Of a DNA stretch of 41,374 nucleotides, positions 9,576 to 18,512 are shown piece by piece; positions within the stretch are counted from its first letter, which is position 1; each line of letters opens with the position of its first letter. Both the position numbers and the translations under genes were made by a program. The stretch is from Antrodiella citrinella. Its lineage: Eukaryota; Basidiomycota; Agaricomycetes; Polyporales; Steccherinaceae. The notes beneath the pieces were generated by a model. The model saw only the letters and a program-made list of their open reading frames with translations. It had not been told where the DNA came from and did not search any database. Location of the stretch: NCBI GenBank assembly GCA_004802725.1, contig SGPM01000250.1, forward strand, positions 1 to 41,374, given 5' to 3'.

Positions 9576-10912
9576 GGAGAGCAACTTTTTCGAGTTAGCT
9601 ACTGTATAGAACGCGCAAATACTAAAGAGTCGATGGATTTGCACGCCTAAACTTTGGAAATAAACCTCAGGTGCTCGCGCCGCTTGGTCACCACTCACGA
9701 GTTTCGCACATTCGCGAACTATCTCGTGCCCAGCGTTCGTTGATCCTAGCGGTGTACCTTGCACTTCAGAGTTTGAACCTCAAGTATAGACACCATTTAG
9801 TACTTGAGATTGCTTCCACAGACGAGAGCTGCTGATGAGCGAGTACAGGTGAGAATGATGCGGAATGCATTAGCTAGTACAATTGTATATACAGGGACTA
9901 GGTGTTCAACGATGCGCTGCGCGCAGAGACCGAACGCGAGTCAATCGAATCCGAATCAATGAGGAAAGACGGAGGTGGTGGAGCGTAAAGAATGAGTAAA
10001 GAATGAAAGGATGAGTGGGATTAAAGAAAGTAACTTTAACATGACAAAATACCAACGATCATGTCTTCCTGACAATCATCTCTGCAAACTCTTCGGCAGG
10101 TACACTGTGCTCCGACAAAACAGCACCCGCGCTATCCCTCTCCTGTAGCACGAAGGTTTTCCCATTGATTAGTGATTCCACTGCATCGGCAACATAGCGT
10201 TGGACCACGCGGTCACGGTGGCGTACATTGACCGTGCACCCTACGTAGCTATTCAATCTTGAAGTTGCAGGGATAGGCCTATGTGCGGACTGAATATGGC
10301 CTGATTTGACGAGCTGTTCATTTCTAGAGCGAACACTGAGAGAAGGGTTGGAGTAACAAAAGAAGAATACTCACGTCAACGTACGGGCACGTGCCCTCCA
10401 AGCGTCGGTATATCCCACCATCTCGACATCCATAATGCAGTGCAACGCACAAAAGCCCGCACAAGTTATCATGAGCCATCTATCAAAGTAAGGTAAGTGG
10501 AAAACATAACGGATAGTCATCAAATGCTACGAACTGCTCCGGGGACCTTCTTTCTGGTGGCCCTGCATGCTTGACAATGTTGTCACATCTGCGCCAGAAC
10601 TCTGCAGTGGACTGTCCGGGATGAGGTTGCAGGGGGATGACTCCGTCGTCTATACCGGACTCAAAGCGTGCTTTGATACCGTTATGCAGAGCTGGAAGGT
10701 CTCGTTTCGAGACGTTTATATTGACCCAAGAGCGTGCGACTTCGAGGAGAGTATCCCAGTCGGCATATCTCTGTATCATTGTGGCGAGAAATGGGTCTCT
10801 CTCTGGACAAGTGGAATCGCGACCGTTTCGGCGACTCATAGTAAGGTGTGATGTAGGGGTAAGGATGAGTGGGACTCTGAGAGTGGCGCCTGACAACCCT
10901 GCGAGCTTAGAT
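9576..10912. repeat. left arm of large inverted repeat
   Basis: The reverse complement of this segment matches 12738-14146 at very high identity by eye, from gcaactttttcgagttagct at the outer end to agggttgtcaggcgcc at the inner end. It contains one copy of the three-exon gene plus its 3' flank. Compared with the right arm it lacks two insertions: about 55 nt near 13913-13967 and 21 nt near 13816-13836. Confidence 0.9.
10059..10839 (-). CDS. unrecognised protein, left-arm copy (intron-1 acceptor changed)
   Basis: Exons by analogy with the right-arm copy are 10531-10839, 10375-10439 and 10059-10323, the same lengths (309, 65 and 265 nt). Sequence differences are few: TLLEV for TLTEV, SEHSV for SEYSV, and MVGYT for MTGYT. 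The 3' splice site of intron 1 reads CAC instead of CAG (10440-10442 on the plus strand), so canonical splicing at that position is lost. The next AG, 18 nt downstream (GTCGAG), would keep the frame and drop only six residues (CIMDVE). The copy may therefore still be functional, retained or decaying. I do not recognise the family. The product is soluble-looking, with no signal peptide or membrane span. Confidence 0.55.
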
Positions 10913-11376
10913 GCCTCGGGACATACTAGCGTTAGAATTCGGGTAGTCGTGTTGCTGTGACCAGTGCCGTGCCAGCCAAGCCCAAGAGCTGGTTCAGAGT
11001 CACGAAGAAAAACAGAACATGGATAAAACATACGTCGTCCTTTTGGATGACATAATTCAAATTGTGATATTGAACGCGGGTTCGGACTCTCTGCCACTTT
11101 CCTAAGTTTCCTATGAGACTATGTAAGACTCACTTCGCGGCGACTTTGCAACACCGTTCTTGTCACCACTGTGCATAGTAACCATGACTAGTACATCTTT
11201 CGCTGCTCTAGTAGTACTAGATGTCTCGTAACCCCCTTCTCAATAAGATCTCAATATCGGCATCAGCAGCAATGGTATCTTTCAAGTCCCTTCGCTAATT
11301 CATCAGTTCAGACCAAAGTCCATAAGTTTTGACCAGTAGTACTCACTGACTAGTACTGACTCAGGCTGCGCATATT

Positions 11377-12210
11377 CTAAGGGTTCACCCAATTGGCACT
11401 GATCGACGCTGCCGCTCTAGTAGCGGGGTCTCTCCTAAGCCCCGGCAAATCACCCCAGGATCCTGCTGGCCAAGGGGGTTGGACGGCTTGATGCTGCAGA
11501 AACATGGCACGATTCTGCAGCAGATTTCGTGGAGTAGGTCCAAGTAACCATTGGGAGAAGGCGCCACCCAACTGCACCTCATTGTTTACGATGAGTTCCT
11601 CCTCGGGCACCATAAACATGTGAAGGCTTTTCAACACGGATGTGAACATCCCGAGAGGACGTAGGCGATGGCGCAGGGACATCATGTCATTCCACGTGGC
11701 CCCCGCTGTGGTGATGTCCACTGAGTGCCAGACCGAGTACTGTTCCCGGTAGTAACCGAGTACTCTCATCTCCTCGCCCAGGCGACGGTAGACTCCACCT
11801 GCGACACCATTGGTCAGTGCACTTGAGGCTAAATGTCGAAGGAACTAACTTCTACTACTTCCCCAGCCGTTCGGGGGTAGGTCCTGAATCGGATTTGTGT
11901 ACAGGTCGTAAGCGATCCCATATACTATAAGCGGGTAGAGGTAGAAATTGGGAGGAGGGAGTATGAACTGTGCATTTCGATAGAGCGCCATATCACCAGG
12001 AGAATTGGAGAGCGTCGAGCGCGACTTCAAGAGCAATGTGAGTCGCGCAGCGTGCGGTGACAGTTTTATGGGGTCTGTTTTTATACATGATTCGAACCAT
12101 AGTACCTTCAACGCAAGTGCCGCTGCGCCACAACACAAACAAGTCACAGCTGAGGCCATGATCAGAACGCGGCCAATTATTCCTACATGGAATACTGATG
12201 TTCTGACCAT
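11377..12210 (-). CDS. hypothetical protein with N-terminal membrane anchor, enclosed by the inverted repeat
   Basis: A two-exon model of 260 residues: 11850-12210 and 11377-11798, intron gttagt...gtcgcag, phase 1, joining NGWGSSR to SGVYRRLGEEMRVLGYY without a frame break. The ATG at 12210 is the first in a frame that is open slightly further upstream. Residues about 10-36 (VLIMASAVTCLCCGAAALALKVLWF) form one likely membrane anchor. A tyrosine/proline-rich stretch, FILPPPNFYLYPLIVYGIAYDLY, follows. The rest is soluble-looking (MFMVPEEELIVNNEVQLGG, then QWLLGPTPRNLLQNRAMFLQ). I do not recognise the family. It lies entirely in the unique 1.8-kb centre between the arms, transcribed in the same direction as the left-arm gene and away from the right-arm gene. 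An upstream exon cannot be excluded. Confidence 0.5.
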
Positions 12211-12737
12211 TGCTGACTCGAAACGCTGAGCGCTGAACAACAATGATTATCAGCGAGGGCAGGTAGTCTACCACTGTGTGGCGTAACCGTGACGCTGAAT
12301 TTGAGAAGAAGATGTCAGATGATAATAGTACCGAGTCCACCGAATTCTATTCTTACGATGTATATGCGCCGCCTTGATCATGACACCAGTATCTAGAGCA
12401 TCACTGCTAAATCCAGAGACTATCAAGCGATTCGAGGCCGGTACTGTGGGCTCCGAGTCTGCAGGCGTAACTGCTTCCTCATGTTAATAAGTGGCCGTGT
12501 GATGATGCGTTGTTCAAGCATTGTTTCCAAATACAAGGTCATTATTAGAACCCACTGCAAATGCCAGCATACCAGTACTGATTAATGATATTATGTTACA
12601 GCTTTGAGGAGAACAATATGAGTGCCATATATGAAGCTCCTTGCATCATCGTGGCGTTTAAAGCGACATTCCGAGACTCGGGCCTGCCGGACGCCAGCTA
12701 TAATAGACGCCTAATAATCGAATAAAAGTTAAAACAC
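12211..12737. other. unique centre of the inverted repeat, no supported gene
   Basis: About 530 bases between the ATG of the enclosed gene and the inner edge of the right arm. It probably holds the promoter of the enclosed gene and, at its right end, that of the right-arm gene. The counterpart on the other side (10913-11376) is likewise without a gene I can support. Confidence 0.5.
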
Positions 12738-14146
12738 TAAAGCTCGCCGGGTTGTCAGGCGCCACTCTCAGAGTCCCACTCATCCTTACCCCTACATCAC
12801 ACCTTACTATGAGTCGCCGAAACGGTCGCGATTCCACTTGTCCAGAGAGAGACCCATTTCTCGCCACAATGATACAGAGATATGCCGACTGGGATACTCT
12901 CACCGAAGTCGCACGCTCTTGGGTCAATATAAACGTCTCGAAACGAGACCTTCCAGCTCTGCATAACGGTATCAAAGCACGCTTTGAGTCCGGTATAGAC
13001 GACGGAGTCATCCCCCTGCAACCTCATCCCGGACAGTCCACTGCAGAGTTCTGGCGCAGATGCGACAACATTGTCAAGCATGCAGGGCCACCAGAAAGAA
13101 GGTCCCCGGAGCAGTTCGTAGCATTTGATGGCTTTTCGTTATGTTTTCCACTTACCTTACTTTGATAGATGGGTCATGATAACTTGTGCGGGCCTTTTTG
13201 CGTTGCAGTGCATTATGGATGTCGAGATGACAGGATATACCGACGCTTGGAGGGCACGTGCCCGTACGTTGACGTGAGTATTCTTCTTTTGTCACCCCAA
13301 CCCTTCTCTCAGTGTTCGCTCTAGAAATGAACAGCTCGTCAAATCAGGCCATATTCAGTCCGCACATAGGCTTATCCCTGCAACTTCAAGATTGAATAGC
13401 TACGTAGGGTGCACGGTCAATGTACGCCACCGTGACCGCGTGGTCCAACGCTATGTTGCCGATGCAGTGGAATCACTAATCAATGGGAAAACCTTCGTGC
13501 TACAGGAGAGGGATAGCGCGGGTGCTGTTTTGTCGGAGTACAGTGTACCTGCCGAAGAGTTTGCGGAGATGATTGTCAGGAAGACATGATCGTTGGTATT
13601 TTGTCATCATGTTAAAGTTACTTTCTTTAATCCCACTCATCCTTTCATTCTTTACGCTCCACCACCTCCGTCTTTCCTCATTGATTCGGATTCGATTGAC
13701 TCGCGTTCGGTCTCTGCGCGCAGCGCATCGTTGAACACCTAGTCCCTGTATATACAATTGTACTAGCTAATGCATTCCGCATCATTCTCACCTGTATTCG
13801 CTCATCAGCAGCTCTTGCTTGCAAGCTTGCAGCTCTCGTCTGTGGAAGCAATCTCAAGTACTAAGTGGTGCCTATACTTGAGGTTAAAGTTGTTCAGACT
13901 CTGAAGTGGTGGCGCTTACTGTAACAAGACGAGTCACGGTGCCGCCCCTGCACGATGTCGGAGGGTACACCGCTAGGATCAACGAACGCTGGGCACGAGA
14001 TAGTTCGCGAATGTGCGAAACTCGTTGAGTGGTGACCAAGCGGCGCGAGCACCTGAGGTTTCTTTCCAAAGTTTAGGCGTGCAAATCCATCGACTCTTTA
14101 GTATTTGCGCGTTCTATACGGTAGCTAACTCGAAAAAGTTGCTGCA
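12738..14146. repeat. right arm of large inverted repeat
   Basis: Reverse-complement match of 9576-10912. It is longer because of about 55 extra bases at about 13913-13967 and 21 extra bases at 13816-13836. The latter leaves CAGCTCT directly repeated (13809-13815 and 13830-13836) around a 14-nt palindrome-rich core containing gcttgcaagc. That pattern resembles an insertion or excision footprint with target duplication. Confidence 0.9.
12809..13589 (+). CDS. unrecognised 212-residue protein, right-arm copy
   Basis: Exons 12809-13117, 13209-13273 and 13325-13589 give 212 residues with consistent phases. Intron 1 has an atypical donor (gtagca) and a clean GTTGCAG acceptor; intron 2 is gtgagt...ctctag. 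The ATG lies in ttactATGAGTCG just inside the arm, so arm and gene share their promoter-proximal edge. Visible segments are FLATMIQRYADWDTLTEVAR, WVNINVSKRDLPALHNGIKA and, in the last exon, YVGCTVNVRHRDRVVQRYVA and FVLQERDSAGAVLSEY. The last exon has an alternating beta-like pattern. There is no membrane segment and no catalytic motif I can name. The coding match with the left copy, exceeding that of the flanks, suggests recent duplication, conversion or selection. Confidence 0.6.
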
Positions 14147-14155
14147 TGATCTGTT

Positions 14156-14680
14156 TCAAACAACTCGACTGCGTTCATAGCGACATAATATAAGCACATA
14201 GGGTGTGATCACCACGGTGGCAAAGTACACCGTCACAGGAGCTTTCACTTCCGAATTTCTCGTCGTCTTGGACCCTTGATCGAAGCTTGATCGACAATGA
14301 CTGAGCAGAAACCCTCCCTCTGAGCCACGTTGTCTGTAGTGTTCGCCGTTTGTCCGAGGCCTATGCTGCCACTGCTGGCGATGACACCCACAATCGATGC
14401 GACGTGACCTCCGGGCTCGTTTGGCTGGTCGGGAGTCGAAGAAACCACGGTGGGGCTCGAAGTCGAAACTGAGTGAGTGGTCCGTATCGCGGCAGCAGAG
14501 TACCACCGGGCAAGATAGAGGGATGTGGAGATGAAAAGATGGGTCTGTAGGGAATGGAGACAAATGAGTCTCAAACGAACTGCACGTCACCTAAAACCCA
14601 AAACACGAATAACTCACTATCACTCACGGTGTCTCCCGTCCTGTCCTCTTACCTTCTATGTCTTGAGGAATGCCCGCCAT
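14156..14680 (-). CDS. weak hypothetical gene next to the inverted repeat
   Basis: A possible two-exon model: 14653-14680 (MAGIPQDIE) joined to 14156-14544 by gtaaga...ctacag, 138 residues, phases consistent. The second exon encodes a basic stretch (SRPAKRARRSRR) and a late hydrophobic stretch, VYFATVVITPYVLILCRY. A competing frame over the same bases (14245-14574) is also open and encodes a Ser/Thr-rich stretch (TTHSVSTSSPTVVSS). I cannot tell which, if either, is real. The stop lies about 10 bases from the outer end of the right arm. Confidence 0.22.
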
Positions 14681-14881
14681 CGATATCGTTGATGAAAACT
14701 CGCCTCGGATACGCAAACATGAAGTATGACACAAATTTGGTGAGCCCCAATGTGAATGGAGAGGAACAAACCGAATTGATTCAGGAAGTACTTACAACAA
14801 GCCCATATGCGGATTACATGCGAAAGCTTAATCAGACAAACAAAGTTATCGCAGGACAAGGGAAGGTAGAGGAAAAGTCAA

Positions 14882-15029
14882 GCAGAAACGCGTTGCCAGA
14901 AACATCGTTTCTGGCGCGAGACAACTGCGTTTCTGGCCGTTTCTGCTCGTTTCTGGAAACGGCGAGAAACCAGACACCAGGACCCCGGAACTGAAACCGC
15001 GACAGAAACGATACCAGAAACGACCCCCC
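14882..15029. repeat. cluster of GTTTCTGG / CCAGAAAC motifs
   Basis: About 150 bases contain at least eight copies of tttctg or its complement cagaaa, in both orientations. They include a perfect hairpin, GCCAGAAAC-ATC-GTTTCTGGC, at 14895-14915. The intervals are short and irregular. The cluster lies just beyond the 3' end of the next gene and is not explained by coding sequence. Confidence 0.75.
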
Positions 15030-15063
15030 ATGAAGGTAGAAGAAAGGTCAAATACACGAACAC

Positions 15064-15700
15064 CTAGTCATGAGGAGCTCTGGCGTTGCCAAGGGCAGCC
15101 TCTTTACCGCCTGCTTCCCGCAGCTCTCCCTTCTCGTGCATATCTGGCTTCTTCAAGGCTTTTCCAGCAACCTGTGGGCGTGTGTGAGTTCTACCGATGG
15201 AACCGGCGGGGGTCAATACACACCTTCTGCGTCTTTCCAATCACTTTGTCCATCACTGAGGCATGACCTTCAGGGAGGTCACTGTTTCCACCAACGGCTA
15301 CTCCACCTGAGATCACGTCAGAACGGCATACGAATGAGGGAAGCGACATCCTACTCACCTTGAGAGGTGGACTGAACGCCCAGGGGACGCTCTTCACGGG
15401 GCGCGTCATGCGTCGAAGCGGGTGGGGTCCCGGTGCCTCCATGGCGGAAACTGGGATCCTCCTCGCCGAGACTTGAGCTAGGTATGGTGGAGTATTGTCC
15501 GCCAGCCACGACGTTGCCGGTGTCCGTCCCTGCGCCAAAGCGCTTCTCGTTGTTGGACTTCCACGTCTGGGAGTCGTTCGTGACGGGGGTATCGTAGGGC
15601 GCAGCCTGGCGTTCGCGCCTGGCAGAATTCCACTATCGCGGTGGACGTGATGAGATGGTGGTGGTTGGGTGGTGAAGGTGCTAGAGTCGACGCCGGACAT
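15064..15700 (-). CDS. small conserved fungal protein (KVIGKTQK...ARAPHD type) with one-base frame break
   Basis: Exons 15359-15700, 15224-15306 and 15064-15171. The ATG at 15700 starts MSGVDSSTFTTQPPP. The conserved middle, NDSQTWKSNNEKRFGAGTDT, and the C-terminus, EGHASVMDKVIGKTQK then HEKGELREAGGKEAALGNAR ending APHD, match a protein type I know from Agaricomycetes, with CsbD-like flavour in the GKTQKV segment. Its function is unknown to me. The frame from the ATG is off by one from about 15597 onward. Adding a single base to the CCC run there (GGG at 15597-15599 on the plus strand) restores one frame across all three exons, giving about 177 residues. The break may be an assembly error or a real mutation. 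All splice sites are canonical. Confidence 0.65.
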
Positions 15701-17390
15701 GGGTTGGTATGGGTTGTATGATTTGGTACAATGTGGTATGAAAGGTAAGAAGTGAAGTAGATATGCTCACAAGTCAGTGTTTTATATACCATTTTTTTGT
15801 TGGACACTTTGTGGTTCCGTGATGGAGTACGTTGCAGAGCGGAACGCCCAAATAATTACTAATTTTTCAACACTACGACCAAAAACGGAAAACGGAAGTC
15901 GCACTGCTACAGTGCTAGCCTCGTGGCACTCAACGCCCGACTTTGCGCTTGGTTTTGCGCTGGCAAAACAGTTGCACGAAAACATGAACAAGATAGCGAC
16001 AGAGGTGTGTTTGTGTGGGTTATCCACGGTGAAAAATGTTGACGTGATGTTTGCCAGTCAATTGCGATGATAACAAAGCTATGGTCACCCTAGTGCTCGC
16101 ATAGCTCGATAACCGCAGACGCAGTGAAGATAGTGCTCCGGGAATCGTCGTTCGTCGTGATTGAATACCGCGCAACATGACATGGACCATCATTGTATGT
16201 GCAGGAATACAGAAAGCATGAGGTCTTTGATGAGATTGTCAGCAATCTCCAAAGCGGTGAGAATTGTCAAGGTGCGTACGATAGGCATGATATGACTGTG
16301 TTCTGTGATTGATGAGCCGAGGTACCTTGTCAGAGCAGGCTTTTGATTCGAAACTCTCTCCCCATAATCGTTTCAAGAGAGCCCGTAATGCGTCAAACGA
16401 TCCTGCGCTCAGATGATTGACGGATCCAAAGTGGGCTATGGACCTGTTATTTCGTAAGAGGAGGATGAGGATATGAATGATATAGTATTCACACGTGCTC
16501 TATTCGTTCTGCATAGCTCGGTCGCCTTTCTTGCGTGTCGGATATCGAAACTGATTCAATAGCGGCAGTGGCACAACAGAAGAATATATACATACGAAGG
16601 TTCGGTGTTGACAAGGTAGTAGACGTCCTGGACAAGGCAGATCACGGTGCGATCCTCTTGAAAAGTAGTATCACTCACTTCTTGGGTAATGCACCACAGC
16701 CGTCCCGAATTCCTCAGAGAACATAATCACTTTTGATTTCTGCTGGAGTGTCTTTCTGGCGAGGACGCATGTACGTATCTGAGGACCGGTTGTATAACCT
16801 CGAACGCTACCATTGGTTCCCCTAACGAAACGGTACCAGAAGAACATAGGTGAGTATCAGCTTGATTCGGAAATGAAGCGAGAAGTCTCACTATTGCTCT
16901 CGTGTCCACCATATCGCAGGCGGAGCACAACGGTCGCGTGCTCTGGGCGAACAAGTGGGTCTACAGCAAAGCGGACCACACGACAATCCTATGCCAAGGA
17001 GAATATCCTCTTTGTCGTTGTAGCGACAAAAAGACAATGCGGGCGAGCGCCGCGCACATTTATCGTGCTATGGCCGTCCGAAATCAGATGCGCGGCCAAT
17101 CAGCTTGGGGCGGAGGACGATAATACAGAGGACAAGGGAGCGTTCACGGTCCACGGGCACTCGAGTGACACGCACGTGAGGTTGTCACGTCCCCGTTTAC
17201 GCGACGCGACGTTTTGTTGACAATGAGAGGACCTCAGTTTTGTGCCGATATAAGCGCCGTGGCCACCGATCATTTAAGGGACTGGCTCGACGCGTCTCTC
17301 TTCCTTTCACCTACCACGACAATCCTCCCTTTGTCCTTTCACAAAGTGACAAAAGAGATTCATTCATATTACACCCCTCTCTCCATCACA
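15701..17390. other. no supported gene
   Basis: About 1.7 kb. Short frames exist on both strands but none has a recognisable motif or convincing splicing. A shorter form of the dispersed motif, ggcactcaacgcccg, lies at 15925-15939. The last 200 bases are the probable promoter and 5' UTR of the acidic gene at 17391. Confidence 0.5.
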
Positions 17391-18512
17391 ATGACTATCA
17401 ATCCTTCCTCTTCTTTCGAGGACGCGCTTGCCCACCAGCATCCCATCACCGCTCCCCCCGAAACGCGCTCTCAGCTCAGACTTTCAGCTTCGACGCTCGA
17501 TAAATCTGAAGCACGTGGAGCCGCTATAGTTGCAGCAGACGAAAAACAGTACCGCGACGATGACAGCAACGGCGGCAACAGCAGCGACGGCGGCAACAGC
17601 AGCGACGACGCCGAGGCAGGTAGCGACGAGCACGCCGATTCGGCCATATCTTCCGACGTCAGCAAGAGCAGGTACATCGGGGACTCCGAAGACAGTGAAG
17701 ACGACGAAGATTATCAATACTCCTCTCCCTCTTCTAGCGAGTCGGACTCCGAGTCCACAGATGAAGGCACTGGTTCGGAGGTGTCTGCATACGCCTCTGA
17801 AATCGATGAAGTCCAGTTGTCGGCGTATCGTCGTCACATGATGGAAGAAGCTACTGGCGTCCAGTTGCCTCCCCTTTCCCCGCTCCTCCCCATGCATACC
17901 CTCTCTGATACCGTGCTCCAGTCCTCTCCCATTGACACTCCTTTTGTGTTCACCTTCACGGCCCCACTCCCTCTGTCCGCATTGCTGGGTCAGGCGCGCT
18001 CTCCGGGTACCACTACACGATACCTATTCCATTCCTCTCCCGTGAGCCGTCCTCCAGTGCTTCGTCCTGCATTCTTCAGCAGCGATGAAGAATCCACCAC
18101 GGGCTCGGACGTATCTGAGCACGCGGACGAGGTGTACCATACCATCCCCTCGACTTCCATCATGGACCCAGCTTCTCTCGCGGACGCATTTCTTCTGCTC
18201 AACTTGAGCTGCCCGGCGGCTCAAAATGGCCATGAGATGTCTAACAGTGTGCCTCCCACGTCCGTCCCCTCCGACTCGGGCTCTGCATTAGAGGCGGAGC
18301 CAAAGGACACGCTTGTGCATGGTGCTACTCGAGTGTCCGATGACATTCGTAACGACGCAATCGACGGCCTCCTCCTCCTGCGTTACTCGTGCCCCATCAC
18401 TGCGTCTATGGCCATACCTCAGGATGAGAATGAGGAATACGACGATGACTCGACGGATGGAGAAGAAGATGGTTACGCACCTGACGTGGAGGATTGGGAA
18501 GACGAGGTTTAG
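17391..18512 (+). CDS. acidic Ser/Asp-rich protein A
   Basis: An intron-free frame of 373 codons. The ATG at 17391 is preceded by ccatcaca and opens MTINPSSSFEDALAHQH. Residues about 50-150 are low-complexity and acidic (SNGGNSSDGGNSSDD, EDSEDDEDY, SSSESDSESTDE). Two leucine-rich tetrad motifs stand near the C-terminus, LADAFLLLNLSCP and IDGLLLLRYSCP, and the end is very acidic (DENEEYDDDSTDGEEDGY). The protein at 20550-21737 has the same architecture and an ADALLLLSLRP motif, so the two are tandem paralogues. No domain is recognised. An acidic nuclear or scaffold role is only a guess. The glycine/serine repeat at 17570-17610 comes from a ggcggcaacagcagcgac microrepeat. Confidence 0.65.
   Translation: MTINPSSSFEDALAHQHPITAPPETRSQLRLSASTLDKSEARGAAIVAADEKQYRDDDSNGGNSSDGGNSSDDAEAGSDEHADSAISSDVSKSRYIGDSEDSEDDEDYQYSSPSSSESDSESTDEGTGSEVSAYASEIDEVQLSAYRRHMMEEATGVQLPPLSPLLPMHTLSDTVLQSSPIDTPFVFTFTAPLPLSALLGQARSPGTTTRYLFHSSPVSRPPVLRPAFFSSDEESTTGSDVSEHADEVYHTIPSTSIMDPASLADAFLLLNLSCPAAQNGHEMSNSVPPTSVPSDSGSALEAEPKDTLVHGATRVSDDIRNDAIDGLLLLRYSCPITASMAIPQDENEEYDDDSTDGEEDGYAPDVEDWEDEV

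Noticed and set aside
10483..11097. Extending the left-arm gene upstream of its ATG to about 11097
   Set aside because: The extension begins at a GTG, not an ATG, and lies largely outside the arm. The right-arm copy starts at the conserved ATG just inside the repeat.
9576..14146. CRISPR array or prophage-like structure
   Set aside because: The sequence is intron-rich fungal DNA. The repeat is a two-arm inverted duplication, not a spaced short repeat array.
14878..15063. Minus-strand frames over the GTTTCTGG cluster
   Set aside because: They lie beyond the stop of the 15064-15700 gene and their residues only reflect the repeated DNA word.
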